Below are positions 22,301-31,800 of a stretch of 64,000 nucleotides of DNA, piece after piece (within the stretch, counting starts at the first letter, position 1; each line of letters opens with the position of its first letter). Made by a program: the position numbers and the translations under genes. Source of the stretch: Paludibacterium yongneupense DSM 18731 (lineage in GTDB: Bacteria; Pseudomonadota; Gammaproteobacteria; Burkholderiales; Chromobacteriaceae); assembly GCF_000422925.1 (NCBI RefSeq), contig NZ_AUGZ01000009.1:124001-188000 (forward strand), written 5' to 3'. Below the pieces are notes generated by a model. It had not been told where the DNA came from. It made no database searches and was given only the letters and a program-made list of their open reading frames with translations.

Positions 22301-23012
22301 CGTCGGCCATGCCGTGGCCATTCATTTCTATGCCACCGCGCCTTATGCTTGCAGCTATCTGCGCGAGCGGAAGGCCCGTTCCCAGGTGGCCATCCCCGCT
22401 GAGTCGATCGACGCCCATGTTTATAGCCAACTGGTGTTGATGGGGTTTCGTCGCAGCGGCCTTTACATCTACCGTCCGTATTGCGACGTCTGCCGCGCCT
22501 GCGTGCCGGTGCGGATACCGGTCGACCAGTTCGTGCCGGATCGCAGCCAGCGGCGGGCGCGGGCGCGCCACGACGACCTCGTCGTCAGCTTGCTGCCGCT
22601 CGCGTACAACGCCGAGCACTATCAACTCTATCGCCAGTATCAGGAGGCGCGCCACTCGGGTGGCGGCATGTCCGACGACGACCCGGTGCAGTATTCGGAG
22701 TTCATTCTCAAGAGTGGCGTCGACAGCTGGCTGGCCGAGTTCAGGCAGGGGGCGGAGCTGAGAATGGTCAGTCTGATCGATCGTCTGGACGATGGCTTGT
22801 CCGCCGTCTACACCTTCTACGAAACGCGCGAGGCGGGTACCAGCTACGGTGTATTCAATGTGCAGTGGCAGGTGGAACTGGCCCGTACCCTGGGGCTGAA
22901 ATATGTCTATCTCGGGTACTGGATCGAAGAGTGTGCCAAGATGACGTACAAGTCGCGCTATCGCCCGCTGGAAAAACTGATCGACGGCGACTGGGTGCCG
23001 TTTCGCGGCTGA
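22287..23012 (+). CDS. bpt: Aspartate/glutamate leucyltransferase
   Basis: Bacterial N-degron enzyme that attaches Leu to proteins with N-terminal Asp or Glu, 241 residues, related to eukaryotic arginyl transferase. N-terminal [13 protein letters not shown] and the Cys-rich [15 protein letters not shown] block are typical. The ATG at 22287 overlaps aat by 14 bp; a longer frame (start 22221) exists but carries only out-of-frame aat sequence. No strong ribosome-binding site, so coupling is likely. Confidence 0.93.
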   Translation: MSHRDVGHAVAIHFYATAPYACSYLRERKARSQVAIPAESIDAHVYSQLVLMGFRRSGLYIYRPYCDVCRACVPVRIPVDQFVPDRSQRRARARHDDLVVSLLPLAYNAEHYQLYRQYQEARHSGGGMSDDDPVQYSEFILKSGVDSWLAEFRQGAELRMVSLIDRLDDGLSAVYTFYETREAGTSYGVFNVQWQVELARTLGLKYVYLGYWIEECAKMTYKSRYRPLEKLIDGDWVPFRG

Positions 23013-23015
23013 AAG

Positions 23016-23039
23016 CGCTCCGCCGGGGCGGGCGGAGCG
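23016..23039. terminator. Stem-loop between convergent bpt and lipoprotein genes
   Basis: CGCTCCGCC and GGCGGAGCG form a perfect 9-bp GC stem with a 6-nt loop in the 34-bp convergent gap. It lacks a T tract, so it may slow or block transcription from both sides rather than act as a classic terminator. Confidence 0.55.
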
Positions 23040-23046
23040 GTCGTGC

Positions 23047-23508
23047 TCAGAAAGGGACCACGCGATCTGCGCCACGGCCCGACAGCACGCGCACGCGCTG
23101 ATTGACCGCCAGTGGCACGTCCGGATCCTGTACGATCGAGATCATGCGCCCGCTGTCGAGTTTGACTGTGATTTCCAGCGCCATCTTGCTGCCCAGCCCA
23201 TGTTGGGCCGCATTCGCGCCCACGCCACCGGCCAGTGCGCCGAGAATCGCGCCGACGGCTGCGCCCTTGCCTTGACCTATATTGCTGCCTGCGATGCCGC
23301 CGACGGCGGCTCCGCCCAGGGTCAGCAGATCATTGCTGTCGCCTGTGGTCTTGACGTTCTGTATCGATAGAATCGTACCGAGTTGTACCGATTGTGCCTG
23401 CTGCATCTGGCCGCGCGAGTAGCCGGTGGCCGAGTCGGTGGCGGCGCAGCCGCTCAACGTTGCGACGGCTGCGATGGCGACGAAGGCTAGGGTATTACGT
23501 TTCTGCAT
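23047..23508 (-). CDS. Glycine-zipper lipoprotein (SlyB/Pcp-like)
   Basis: A 153-residue lipoprotein with a signal peptide ending in LSGC (Cys about residue 21). A glycine-zipper 2TM segment (GGAAVGGIAGSNIGQGKG, about residues 66-83) is followed by a second Gly/Ala-rich helix and a C-terminal beta domain. This matches outer-membrane lipoproteins of the SlyB/Pcp family, which help envelope integrity. Lies 22 bp downstream of pyrD on the same strand. Confidence 0.85.
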   Translation of the reverse strand: MQKRNTLAFVAIAAVATLSGCAATDSATGYSRGQMQQAQSVQLGTILSIQNVKTTGDSNDLLTLGGAAVGGIAGSNIGQGKGAAVGAILGALAGGVGANAAQHGLGSKMALEITVKLDSGRMISIVQDPDVPLAVNQRVRVLSGRGADRVVPF

Positions 23509-23530
23509 GGTCGATCTCCTGCGTTTAGGC

Positions 23531-24547
23531 TCAGTTAGCTGTTGCCTTGATACATTCTGCTACCAATTTGGGCCCGCGATATACCAGCCCGCTATAAATC
23601 TGGATCAGATTGGCACCTGCCGCCATTTTTTCGGCAGCGTCCTTGCCTGACATGATTCCACCGGTACCTATGATTGGCAATGCGCCATCGAGTTCCCTCG
23701 CCAGCAACGCGATGACGCGAGTCGACAGAAGGGCGAGCGGGGCGCCCGAGAGGCCGCCGGTCTCGGCGGCGACGGCAGGGTCGGCGATGCCGGGTCGGGC
23801 CAGCGTGGTATTGGTGGCGATCACGCCATCGACACGGCGCTCGACCAGAACGCGCGCGAGCGCCGTCAGGTGGTCATCATCCATGTCCGGTGCAATTTTG
23901 AGCGCTAGCGGCACGTATCGTCCGTGCGTGTCGGCAAGCAGCTGCTGGCGCTCCTTGAGCTGGGCCAGCAGCGCGGATAGTTCGTCGACCTGCTGAAGCC
24001 GTCTCAGGTTGCGGGTGTTGGGGGACGAAACATTGACCGCGATATAACTGGCGTGAGGATAGACCGCATCCATCGCGCTTAGATAATCGTCAGCCGCCTT
24101 TTCGAGCGGCGTCGCGGCATTTTTCCCGATATTGATGCCGATGATTCCACCATGGGCACTGGCACGGACGTTCTCAATCAGGGTTTCGACCCCGTCGTTA
24201 TTGAACCCCATGCGATTGATGATCGCGCGTTGCTGGGGCAGTCGCAGCATGCGCGGCTTGGGATTGCCCGGCTGAGCGCGCGGCGTGACGGTGCCGATTT
24301 CTATGAAGCCGAAGCCCAGTGCGGCCAGAGCGGCGATATGGGCGCCGTTTTTGTCCAGCCCGGCGGCGAGGCCGACGGGGTTGGGAAAGCGAAGGCCCAT
24401 GGCGGTGACCGGACGGCCCGCGGCCCGGGTCGCCAGCAGGCGATCGATGCCGCTGCGGTGCGCAAACTCGAGCAGGCGCAGGGTCACATCGTGCGCGCGC
24501 TCCGGGTCGAGACGGAACAAGAAGGGGCGCAACAGGGGGTAAAGCAT
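23531..24547 (-). CDS. pyrD: Dihydroorotate dehydrogenase (quinone), class 2
   Basis: Membrane-associated flavoenzyme of pyrimidine synthesis, 338 residues. The N-terminal amphipathic [16 protein letters not shown] segment marks class 2 enzymes. The FMN site blocks [10 protein letters not shown] and [16 protein letters not shown], and NVSSPNT with the catalytic Ser, are present. The ATG at 24547 has GGAGG before it; the frame upstream is non-coding. Confidence 0.95.
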   Translation of the reverse strand: MLYPLLRPFLFRLDPERAHDVTLRLLEFAHRSGIDRLLATRAAGRPVTAMGLRFPNPVGLAAGLDKNGAHIAALAALGFGFIEIGTVTPRAQPGNPKPRMLRLPQQRAIINRMGFNNDGVETLIENVRASAHGGIIGINIGKNAATPLEKAADDYLSAMDAVYPHASYIAVNVSSPNTRNLRRLQQVDELSALLAQLKERQQLLADTHGRYVPLALKIAPDMDDDHLTALARVLVERRVDGVIATNTTLARPGIADPAVAAETGGLSGAPLALLSTRVIALLARELDGALPIIGTGGIMSGKDAAEKMAAGANLIQIYSGLVYRGPKLVAECIKATAN

Positions 24548-24608
24548 GACAGCCTCCAGCAAAGAATCGCCGGGCATTATACCCGCGAGCCGGCGCCTTG
24601 GCGCGAAA

Positions 24609-25451
24609 TCAGGGGGCTGTCCCGGCCGCTGATGCCTTGGCGTTTTCGGCAGCGGCGGCCTGGCTGAGAGCTTCCAGCTGCTCGAGCGGCAGTCGCGCGT
24701 TGGAGCCGCCGCTATCATTGGTCAGTACGGTGATCGCGACACGGCGATTGCGGGCGCGGCCCTCGGTCGTCGCATTGTCGGCGACCGGCGTGTTCTCCGC
24801 GCGACCGACCGCCACCATGCGGCCGGGGACAATGCCGTTCTCCTGGAACAGGCGTACCACGCTCCCCGCCCGTGCGGCCGAGAGTTCCCAGTTCGACGGG
24901 AAGGTCGGGGTGCTGATGGGGACGTCGTCGGTAAAGCCTTCGACGCTGACCGAGTTGTCGACCGTGCTGAGGACGTGAGCCATCTGGGTCATCAACTCGC
25001 GCGTCTGCGGCGAGGGCGTGGCCTGTCCGACAGGAAACAGTGCGCTGTCCTTGATTTCGATGGCGACCCCCTTGGTGGTCTGGGTGATCTTGACCTGTCC
25101 GCCCTTGACCAGCGGGTCGAGTACGCGGCGCAGGTCCTGTGCGAGCCGGTTGAGTTTCAGCTGTTCGACCACGTGGGTGTCGGTTTTCAGTGCCTTCGCG
25201 ATCGGGCGGGTCTGCGGAATCTCTATCATGGTGTTGGCGCTGCCGGCGGGCGGCCCCGCCACCACGGTGACCGAGCCGCCCGTGCGGAAGGCGTTGGTGA
25301 TCGCCGTCGACAGAACGCGGTACTTGCCTTCGTTTATCGACGAGATGGCGTACATCACGACGAAAAAGGCAAATAGCAACGTTACGAAGTCGGCGTAGGA
25401 AACCATCCAACGCTCATGATTTTCATGTTCTTCTTCCGGCCTGCGTCTCAT
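24609..25451 (-). CDS. motD: MotB/MotD-like flagellar stator protein
   Basis: A 280-residue stator-type protein with a short cytoplasmic N-terminus and one transmembrane helix carrying the essential Asp ([15 protein letters not shown]). A periplasmic linker leads to an OmpA-type peptidoglycan-binding domain (about residues 150-250, with VEGFTDDVP and [14 protein letters not shown]). The pattern is closer to MotD than MotB. It would anchor proton-driven stator units to the wall. Its usual partner gene motC is not adjacent; sppA lies upstream and pyrD downstream. Confidence 0.87.
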   Translation of the reverse strand: MRRRPEEEHENHERWMVSYADFVTLLFAFFVVMYAISSINEGKYRVLSTAITNAFRTGGSVTVVAGPPAGSANTMIEIPQTRPIAKALKTDTHVVEQLKLNRLAQDLRRVLDPLVKGGQVKITQTTKGVAIEIKDSALFPVGQATPSPQTRELMTQMAHVLSTVDNSVSVEGFTDDVPISTPTFPSNWELSAARAGSVVRLFQENGIVPGRMVAVGRAENTPVADNATTEGRARNRRVAITVLTNDSGGSNARLPLEQLEALSQAAAAENAKASAAGTAP

Positions 25452-25470
25452 GGTGCTCTCGCGCTAGAAA

Positions 25471-26403
25471 TCAGAAAAAACGGGTATCGAACAAGGTCTT
25501 GACGCCGCCCGCCAGCTGCACTCCGATGCGACGGGCGAAGCGGCTGCCCAGATCGTCCTCGGGGGTGTAGTCAAGCGTTTTGTCGGCCTTGATCACGTCC
25601 CGCGCGATCGAGGCGACATTGCCGTTGCCGTCCGCCAAACCCAGGCCGATCGCCTGCTCGCCCAACCATATCATGCCACTGAATGTTTCCGGCGTTTCCT
25701 TCAGCCGCGATCCGCGTCCGGTCTTGACCGCCTGGATGAACTGGCGATGGATGGTGTCCAGCAGTTGCTGGCGGATCGCCTCCTGCTTCGGATTGAGCGC
25801 AGAGTAGGGGTCGCCCATCGCCTTGTTCTCGCCTGCGGTTTTCAGCCTTCGTTCGATGCCGAGTTTTTCCATCAGTCCGGTAAACCCGAAGCCGTCGGAA
25901 ACGACGCCGATCGAGCCGACGATGCTGGCTTTGTCCACGAAGATTTTATTCGCCGCTGCCGCGATATAGTAGCAGCCCGAAGCGCAAACTTCTTCTACGA
26001 CGACGTAGATGGGAATCGCCGGGTGCAAATGGCGTTGGCGCACGATTTCGTCATAGACCATGCCGGACAGTACGGGGCTGCCGCCGGGACTGTTGGCCTG
26101 GATGATGATGCCGCGCGTTCCTTTGTCTTCCAGTGCGCTCTGCAGTCCGTCAATCAGTTTGTTGGCCGTATCGTTCTCGCTGTCTATGACGCCTTCGAGC
26201 CGGATGATGGCCGTGTGCGGGCGGGTCGCCGCAACGGCGCTGTCCTCGTTGCGCCAGAACAGCGCCGCGGCGATGGCAAGTGCGATCATCAGCCATGCCA
26301 GGCGAAAGAAAATTTTCCAGCGTCGGCTGCGGCGTTGTTCGATCAATGAGGCCGTGGCCAGCTTTTCCAGTAGTTCGCGTTCCCAGATCTGGTTGTCGCT
26401 CAC
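25471..26403 (-). CDS. sppA: Signal peptide peptidase SppA-type serine protease (S49)
   Basis: A 310-residue single-domain S49 protease anchored by a helix near residues 28-47. NSPGGSP, ASGCYYIAAAANKI (nucleophile Ser) and a downstream lysine in NKAMGDP form the Ser-Lys arrangement of short SppA forms. Probably removes cleaved signal peptides from the membrane. It starts at a GTG (26403) that overlaps the Rieske stop by 4 bp and is preceded by GGAGG. Confidence 0.9.
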   Translation of the reverse strand: MSDNQIWERELLEKLATASLIEQRRSRRWKIFFRLAWLMIALAIAAALFWRNEDSAVAATRPHTAIIRLEGVIDSENDTANKLIDGLQSALEDKGTRGIIIQANSPGGSPVLSGMVYDEIVRQRHLHPAIPIYVVVEEVCASGCYYIAAAANKIFVDKASIVGSIGVVSDGFGFTGLMEKLGIERRLKTAGENKAMGDPYSALNPKQEAIRQQLLDTIHRQFIQAVKTGRGSRLKETPETFSGMIWLGEQAIGLGLADGNGNVASIARDVIKADKTLDYTPEDDLGSRFARRIGVQLAGGVKTLFDTRFF

Positions 26404-26792
26404 GTGTCAGAACCTCCTGTGCGCGGCAACGCCGCGTCATTGCTGTCGGGTATCAGATAAACCATGCCGTCGCTCTCCTGGACGGTGAGCCGCCGCAGGC
26501 GGCTGCCGCGGCAGGGGCCATAGACGCAGTAGCCGCTATCGGCCTCGTAACGTGCACCGTGCATGCTGCAAATGAGGTAGTGCCCGCTCAAATCGAAAAT
26601 GTCGCCCTCGTTGCAGTCGAGTTCGAGCGGAATGTGGCGACAGGCATTGATATAGGCGTAGACGCGGCCCCCATGGCGAATGGCGAAGGCCGGCATGGCC
26701 TGCCCGTCGGCTTCGCACCGGAAACGAACGGCCCGGCCGCTGTCGATCAGGGCCGAGGACGGGCAGATCAGGACAGGTGATTCCGCAGCCAT
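26400..26792 (-). CDS. Rieske [2Fe-2S] domain protein
   Basis: A small 130-residue stand-alone Rieske ferredoxin-like protein with the paired motifs ACRHI (C-x-H) and CSMHG (C-x-x-H) that hold a 2Fe-2S cluster. It resembles the small Rieske proteins that donate electrons to oxygenases, yet no oxygenase is nearby. Instead it lies in a conserved betaproteobacterial chain between a HAD phosphatase and sppA. Overlaps the HAD gene by 25 bp. Partner unknown. Confidence 0.85.
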   Translation of the reverse strand: MAAESPVLICPSSALIDSGRAVRFRCEADGQAMPAFAIRHGGRVYAYINACRHIPLELDCNEGDIFDLSGHYLICSMHGARYEADSGYCVYGPCRGSRLRRLTVQESDGMVYLIPDSNDAALPRTGGSDT

Positions 26793-27427
26793 GTGCAGAA
26801 CTCGTCGAATGAGTCGAACAGGCCCAGCGGCTGGCAGTCGAGCAATGCCTCGCGCGGGTGGGCACCGTAGCATACGCCGGCGCCGCGGGCGCCGGCGTTG
26901 TTCGCCATCTGCAGGTCGTGAGTGGTGTCGCCTACCATCAGTGTGCGCTCGGGGGCAATGTCGAACAGGGCGGATAATTGGTGCAGCATTTCCGGATCGG
27001 GCTTGGACGCGCACTCGTCTACGGTGCGGCTGGCGGCGAAGCAGGGGGCGATTCCCGTCGCTTCCAGCGCCCGGTCGAGACCGCGCCGGCTCTTGCCGGT
27101 GGCGACCGCCAGGATGACGCCGGTCCGTGCCAGGGCGGCGAGGCCTTCGCGTACGCCATCGAACAGTTCCAGCGTTTCATCGCGGCCAAAGTAATGACGA
27201 CGGTATGCGTCTATCATGGCCGGGTAGCGATCCGGGGTGAGCTCGGGGCAGGCGCAGGCCAGAGCTTCGGTCAGCCCCAGTCCGATGACGTGGTTTGCCG
27301 TCGCGCGATCGGGAACCGGCAAACCGAGTTCGGCGCTGGCCAACTGGATCGAGTGCGCGATGTGCGCCGTCGAGTCCATCAGGGTGCCATCCCAGTCGAA
27401 GACGATCAAATCAAAGTTCTTGGCCAT
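26768..27427 (-). CDS. HAD-family phosphatase (phosphoglycolate phosphatase-like)
   Basis: A 219-residue HAD-IA hydrolase with motif I DWDGTL (residues 10-15, nucleophile Asp), motif II ATGKS, the motif III lysine in SKPDPEM, and motif IV GDTTHDLQMA. It resembles Gph-type phosphatases, but substrate cannot be read from sequence. It overlaps rluC upstream by 17 bp and the Rieske gene downstream, so the whole chain looks like one transcript led by rluC. Confidence 0.85.
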   Translation of the reverse strand: MAKNFDLIVFDWDGTLMDSTAHIAHSIQLASAELGLPVPDRATANHVIGLGLTEALACACPELTPDRYPAMIDAYRRHYFGRDETLELFDGVREGLAALARTGVILAVATGKSRRGLDRALEATGIAPCFAASRTVDECASKPDPEMLHQLSALFDIAPERTLMVGDTTHDLQMANNAGARGAGVCYGAHPREALLDCQPLGLFDSFDEFCTWLRNHLS

Positions 27428-28355
27428 TTTCTCTCAGTTTCTCGAGGTAGGCGAGCAACTCGTCCGGCAGGGGCGCTTCCAGCGTTAGTGTTTCGCCAGT
27501 GACCGGGTGTGGCAGGGTCAGGCGGTAGGCATGCAGGAACATGCGGCGCAGGCCTTGCCGGGACAGGTCGCGATTCGTGGCTGGATCGCCGTATTTGTCA
27601 TCGCCGGCGATCTGGCAGCCGCTCGCCGCCATATGCACCCGGATCTGATGGGTGCGCCCGCTCTTGAGTCGCGCTTCGAGCAAGGTAAAGCGCCCGAGTC
27701 GTTCCAGTACGGTGAAAATGGTGTGCGATGCCTGCCCGCTATCGTCTACCCGTACGCGTCGTTCGCCGTCGGCAGTCAGGTATTTGAGCAGAGGGAACTT
27801 GACCGATCCGCCCTTGCCCTGCCACGGCGCGATGCCTAGCGCCAGATAGCGTTTGTCGGGAATATTATCACGCATCATGTCATGCAGCTTCAGTAATGCC
27901 GAGCGTTTTTTTGCCAGCATCAGCAGGCCTGATGTTTCGCGGTCCAGCCTGTGGGCGAGTTCCAGGAAACGGTAATCGGGGTGTGCCTTGCGCAGCTGTT
28001 CGATCACGCCGAAGGAGATGCCGCTGCCGCCATGTACCGCGACACCGGACGGCTTGTTTATCACCAGCATGAAGTTGTCTTCATAGATGACCGGGAAGTC
28101 GGAGCCGGGGGCGGAAGAGACGGGGCGTTCGGCGGTGCGTACTGGCGGGATGCGGATTTCATCGCCGTCGGCGAGGCGATAGGAGGCGTCGATCCGTCCG
28201 CGGTTCACACGAACCTCGCCTGAGCGAAGGATGCGATAGATATGACTCTTGGGAACGCCTTTGAGTATGCGTACCAGATAGTTATCTATACGCTGCCCGG
28301 CGTCCTCCGCGTCTATGTGCTGGAAGCTTACGGAATCTTTGCGATTATCAGTCAT
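27411..28355 (-). CDS. rluC: 23S rRNA pseudouridine synthase RluC
   Basis: Makes pseudouridines in 23S rRNA (positions 955, 2504 and 2580 in E. coli). 314 residues: an S4 RNA-binding domain at about 20-75, then the catalytic domain with HRLDRETSG (135-143, catalytic Asp138) and the RTHQIRVHM block. The RluC rather than RluD assignment rests on the divergent rne neighbour, an arrangement shared with E. coli. The rne promoter overlaps its 5' end. Confidence 0.93.
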   Translation of the reverse strand: MTDNRKDSVSFQHIDAEDAGQRIDNYLVRILKGVPKSHIYRILRSGEVRVNRGRIDASYRLADGDEIRIPPVRTAERPVSSAPGSDFPVIYEDNFMLVINKPSGVAVHGGSGISFGVIEQLRKAHPDYRFLELAHRLDRETSGLLMLAKKRSALLKLHDMMRDNIPDKRYLALGIAPWQGKGGSVKFPLLKYLTADGERRVRVDDSGQASHTIFTVLERLGRFTLLEARLKSGRTHQIRVHMAASGCQIAGDDKYGDPATNRDLSRQGLRRMFLHAYRLTLPHPVTGETLTLEAPLPDELLAYLEKLRENGQEL

Positions 28356-28367
28356 TTTGCTTATACT
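28339..28367 (+). promoter_or_regulatory. Promoter of rne
   Basis: TTGCGA (28339-28344), a 17-bp spacer and TATACT (28362-28367) form a near-consensus sigma-70 promoter. The -35 box lies inside the rluC start region. Transcription would begin near 28374, giving a leader of about 470 nt before rne. Confidence 0.75.
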
Positions 28368-28373
28368 TCTTGC

Positions 28374-28845
28374 GCCTGGTCACATAATTCTTGTGGGCAG
28401 TGTGAATCCGGAAACAAGGTCAACCGCTCATTGCGGGTTGACGCTGCTGCGGGGCAATGAAACGGCCGGCAGGGTGAGACCCTGACCTGACGCCGCTTTG
28501 ACCGGCCGCAGCCAAAGGTTATCTCGCTCACCGAAAAGCAGCGATGGTAAAGCATTTGAACGCATAACGCACTCATTAGCATTCCATCCCCTGATGCAAA
28601 GCCAGTCAGGGGACCGCGCAGCAAAGTTTGACCCGGCGCGATGCCTCTCACCGTCCTCGTGACGAAAACCCCGCTGGACGCGAAACGGGGCATCGTGTGA
28701 CGTATCTCAGGAAGTAGGCTTGCATGTATCGGTTTCAGCGCTCTTTATATTAAGATCACTTCTTTCGGAAAGCGCCCATCCTTAGCCACTGGGCCGTCAA
28801 ATACTTGCTGTGTCCTTGCGTGAGTGCCGCGCAGGGAAGGTTTAC
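28374..28845 (+). promoter_or_regulatory. Long structured 5' leader of rne
   Basis: This gene-free stretch folds by eye into several stems. CAACCGC pairs with GCGGGTTG (28421-28440). CGGCCGG (28463-28469) pairs with CCGGCCG (28502-28508), enclosing CAGGGT/ACCCTG (28470-28484). TCCCCTGA pairs with TCAGGGGA (28587-28613). GATGCC (28640-28645) pairs with GGCATC (28689-28694), enclosing TCAC/GTGA and CCCCG/CGGGG. In E. coli the 361-nt rne leader lets RNase E destroy its own mRNA when in excess; a similar role is inferred here. The last 140 nt before the AUG look unstructured. Confidence 0.7.
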
Positions 28846-31800
28846 ATGAAACGAATGCTGTTTAATGCGACGCAAGCCGAAGAGCTGCGCGTTGCTATCG
28901 TCGACGGACAAAAACTCGTCGACCTCGATATCGAGACGGTCGGCAAGGAGCAGCGCAAGGGGAATATCTACAAGGGTGTGATCACCCGTATCGAGCCCTC
29001 CCTCGAAGCCTGCTTCGTCGACTACGGTACCGAACGCCACGGCTTCCTGCCGTTCAAGGAAGTCTCGCGTTCGTATTTCCAGGGCTATGAAGGCGGCCGT
29101 CCGCGTATCCAGGACGTGTTGCGCGAAGGCATGGAAGTCTCCGTCCAGGTCGAAAAGGACGAACGCGGCAATAAAGGCGCGGCCCTGACGACCTATATCA
29201 GCCTCGCTGGCCGCTATTTGGTCCTGATGCCGAACAACCCGCGAGGCGGGGGCGTTTCGCGTCGCATCGAAGGCGAAGAGCGCCAGGAACTCAAGGATCT
29301 GCTCGCCCAGCTGGAAGTGCCGCAAGGGATGAGCCTGATTGCCCGCACGGCCGGCATCGGACGCAATTTCGAAGAGCTGCAGTGGGATCTGGGCTATCTG
29401 CTGCAACTGTGGCGTGCGATCGAAGGCGCTTCCGGCGCCCAGACGGCCCCCTTCCTGATCTTGCAGGAAAGCAGCCTTGTCATCCGCGCGATCCGCGATT
29501 ACTACCATCCGGACATCGGCGAAATTCTTATCGATACCGACGAGATCTATGAACAGGCGCGCCAGTTCATGAGCCATGTCATGCCTAACACGCTGAGCCG
29601 TGTGAAGCTGTACAAGGATCAGGTGCCGCTGTTCTCGCGTTTCCAGATCGAGCATCAAATCGAAACGGCCTTCTCGCGCAGCGTGCAATTGCCGTCTGGC
29701 GGCGCCATCGTTATCGACCATACCGAAGCGCTGGTGTCGGTCGATGTCAACTCGGCGCGTGCGACCAAGGGCTCGGATATCGAAGACACCGCTTTCCGCA
29801 CCAATATGGAAGCGGCGGAGGAGATTGCCCGTCAGCTGCGCTTGCGCGACCTGGGCGGCCTGATCGTTATCGATTTTATCGATATGGAAACCCCGAAGAA
29901 CCAGCGTGACGTCGAAAACCGTCTGCGCGAGGTTCTCAAACATGATCGCGCCCGCGTTCAGATGGGCAAGCTGTCGCGTTTCGGCCTGCTTGAATTATCG
30001 CGCCAGCGCCTGCAGCCGTCGTTGGGTGAAACCAGTCACGAGCCGTGCCCGCGTTGCCATGGCATCGGCTTCATTCGCGGTACCGAATCGTCGGCCCTGC
30101 ATATCCTGCGCATCATCCAGGAAGAGGCGATGAAGGAGAATACCGGCGCCGTGCATGCGCAAGTGCCGGTTGATGTGGCGACTTTCCTGCTCAACGAGAA
30201 GCGCGCCGAGATCTATTCGATAGAGGAGCGGCTTGACGTTGCAGTCGTGCTTATCCCGAATATCCATCTGGAAACGCCGCATTACAAGATCGTGCGCCTG
30301 CGTCACGACGATCTGACCGAATTGGGCGATGCCCCGAGCTATAGCCGGGTCGAGATCCAGGATGAGGATCTGACCATTACCTTCGGTCAGGAAAAGCCGA
30401 AAGTCGAGCGACAGGAGGCGGCCGTCAAGGGGATCACCCCGCCGCAACCCGCCCCGAATCGTCCTTTGCCGGAAGTGGCTCCTGCCGTTGTGGCCGAGCC
30501 TGGCGTGCTGGCTCGTGCCGTCGCCTGGCTCAAAGGCGTGTTCGCCGGATCCGAGCCGGCCGCGCCGGCGCCTGCCCGCGATGCCGAAGCGGTGCGTCCG
30601 TCCCGCCAACGCAATGACCGTCGCCCTGGTGCGGCTTCGTCGCGCCGCCCGGCGGGAACGGGCGAAGAGAAGCGTCGCCCCTCTGCCCGCGCTGAACGCG
30701 GCGAACGCCCGGAACGCAGCGAACGCCCGGAACGCAGCGAACGCCCGGAACGCAGCGAACGCCCGGAACGTAGCGAACGTCCGGAACGCAGCGAACGCGC
30801 TGAACGCAGCGAACGCGCTGAACGCAGCGAACGCCCGGAACGCGGCGAACGCCCTGCACGAGCCGAGCGCAGTGAACGTCCCGATCGTGCGGAACGTGCC
30901 GAGCGTGGTGAACGGCCGGATCGTGCGGAACGCGGCGAACGTGCAGAAAATGGAGAACGTCAGGAAAAGCCCGAACGCAGTGAGCGTGCCGAGCGTGGCG
31001 AGCGCACCCGTCGCGAGAGAGGCGAGCCCCGCGAGCCGCGTGAAAATCGCGAAGCGGGTGCCGATGAACGCCCCGCTCGTCGTCGCCCGGAAGCCGAGGC
31101 CGATGCGAGCGCCGTGCGCCCCGAAGCGCCGGTCGATTCGGCGGTGGCGGAATCCGGCGATGCGCCGCGTCGTCGTCGTCGCGGCCGTCGCGATCGTCGC
31201 CGCGATCAGGTTGAAGGGATGGAAGGCGCTGTCAATGAGTCCGGCGAAACGTTGCCGGTCGCCGAGACGCTGCCGGTAAGCCAAGCCATCGCCGATGCGC
31301 CGCTTGCGGTCGAACCGGTTGCCGGCATCGAAGCGCCGGCTGCCGTTGAAGCCGCTACCCGCGCTGATGCGCCACTTGCGGTCGAACCGGCTGCCGGTGT
31401 GGAAACGCCTGCCGTCGTCGAAGCCGCCGTCGAGGTTCCTGCTACGGTCGAGCCGACTGCCGGTGAGCAAGTGCCGACTGTCGGCAGTGTTGAAACGGCG
31501 GTTGTGCTCGAGCCGCTTGCCCGTGCGGAGACTCCGGTTGCCGTCGATGTTGTTGTCGAAACACCGGCTGTGGCCGAGCCGCTTGCCCGTGTAGAGACTC
31601 CGGCTGCCGCCGATGTGGTTGTCGAAGCACAGGTCGTGGTCGAGCCGCGCGCCAGCGTGGCGGCCCCCGTCGCCGTCAGCATCGAGTTGCCTGTTGCGGT
31701 CGAATCCGTCGCCGGCGTGGAAGCGCCGGTCGCGGCCGAAGCCGCCACCGTCGTTGAAGCACCGGAAACACCGCTTGCGGCCGAGCCGGTGCCTGGCGTG

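Noticed and set aside
30694-30855. CRISPR array
   Set aside because: The 18-bp repeats are directly adjacent with no spacers and lie in frame within rne.
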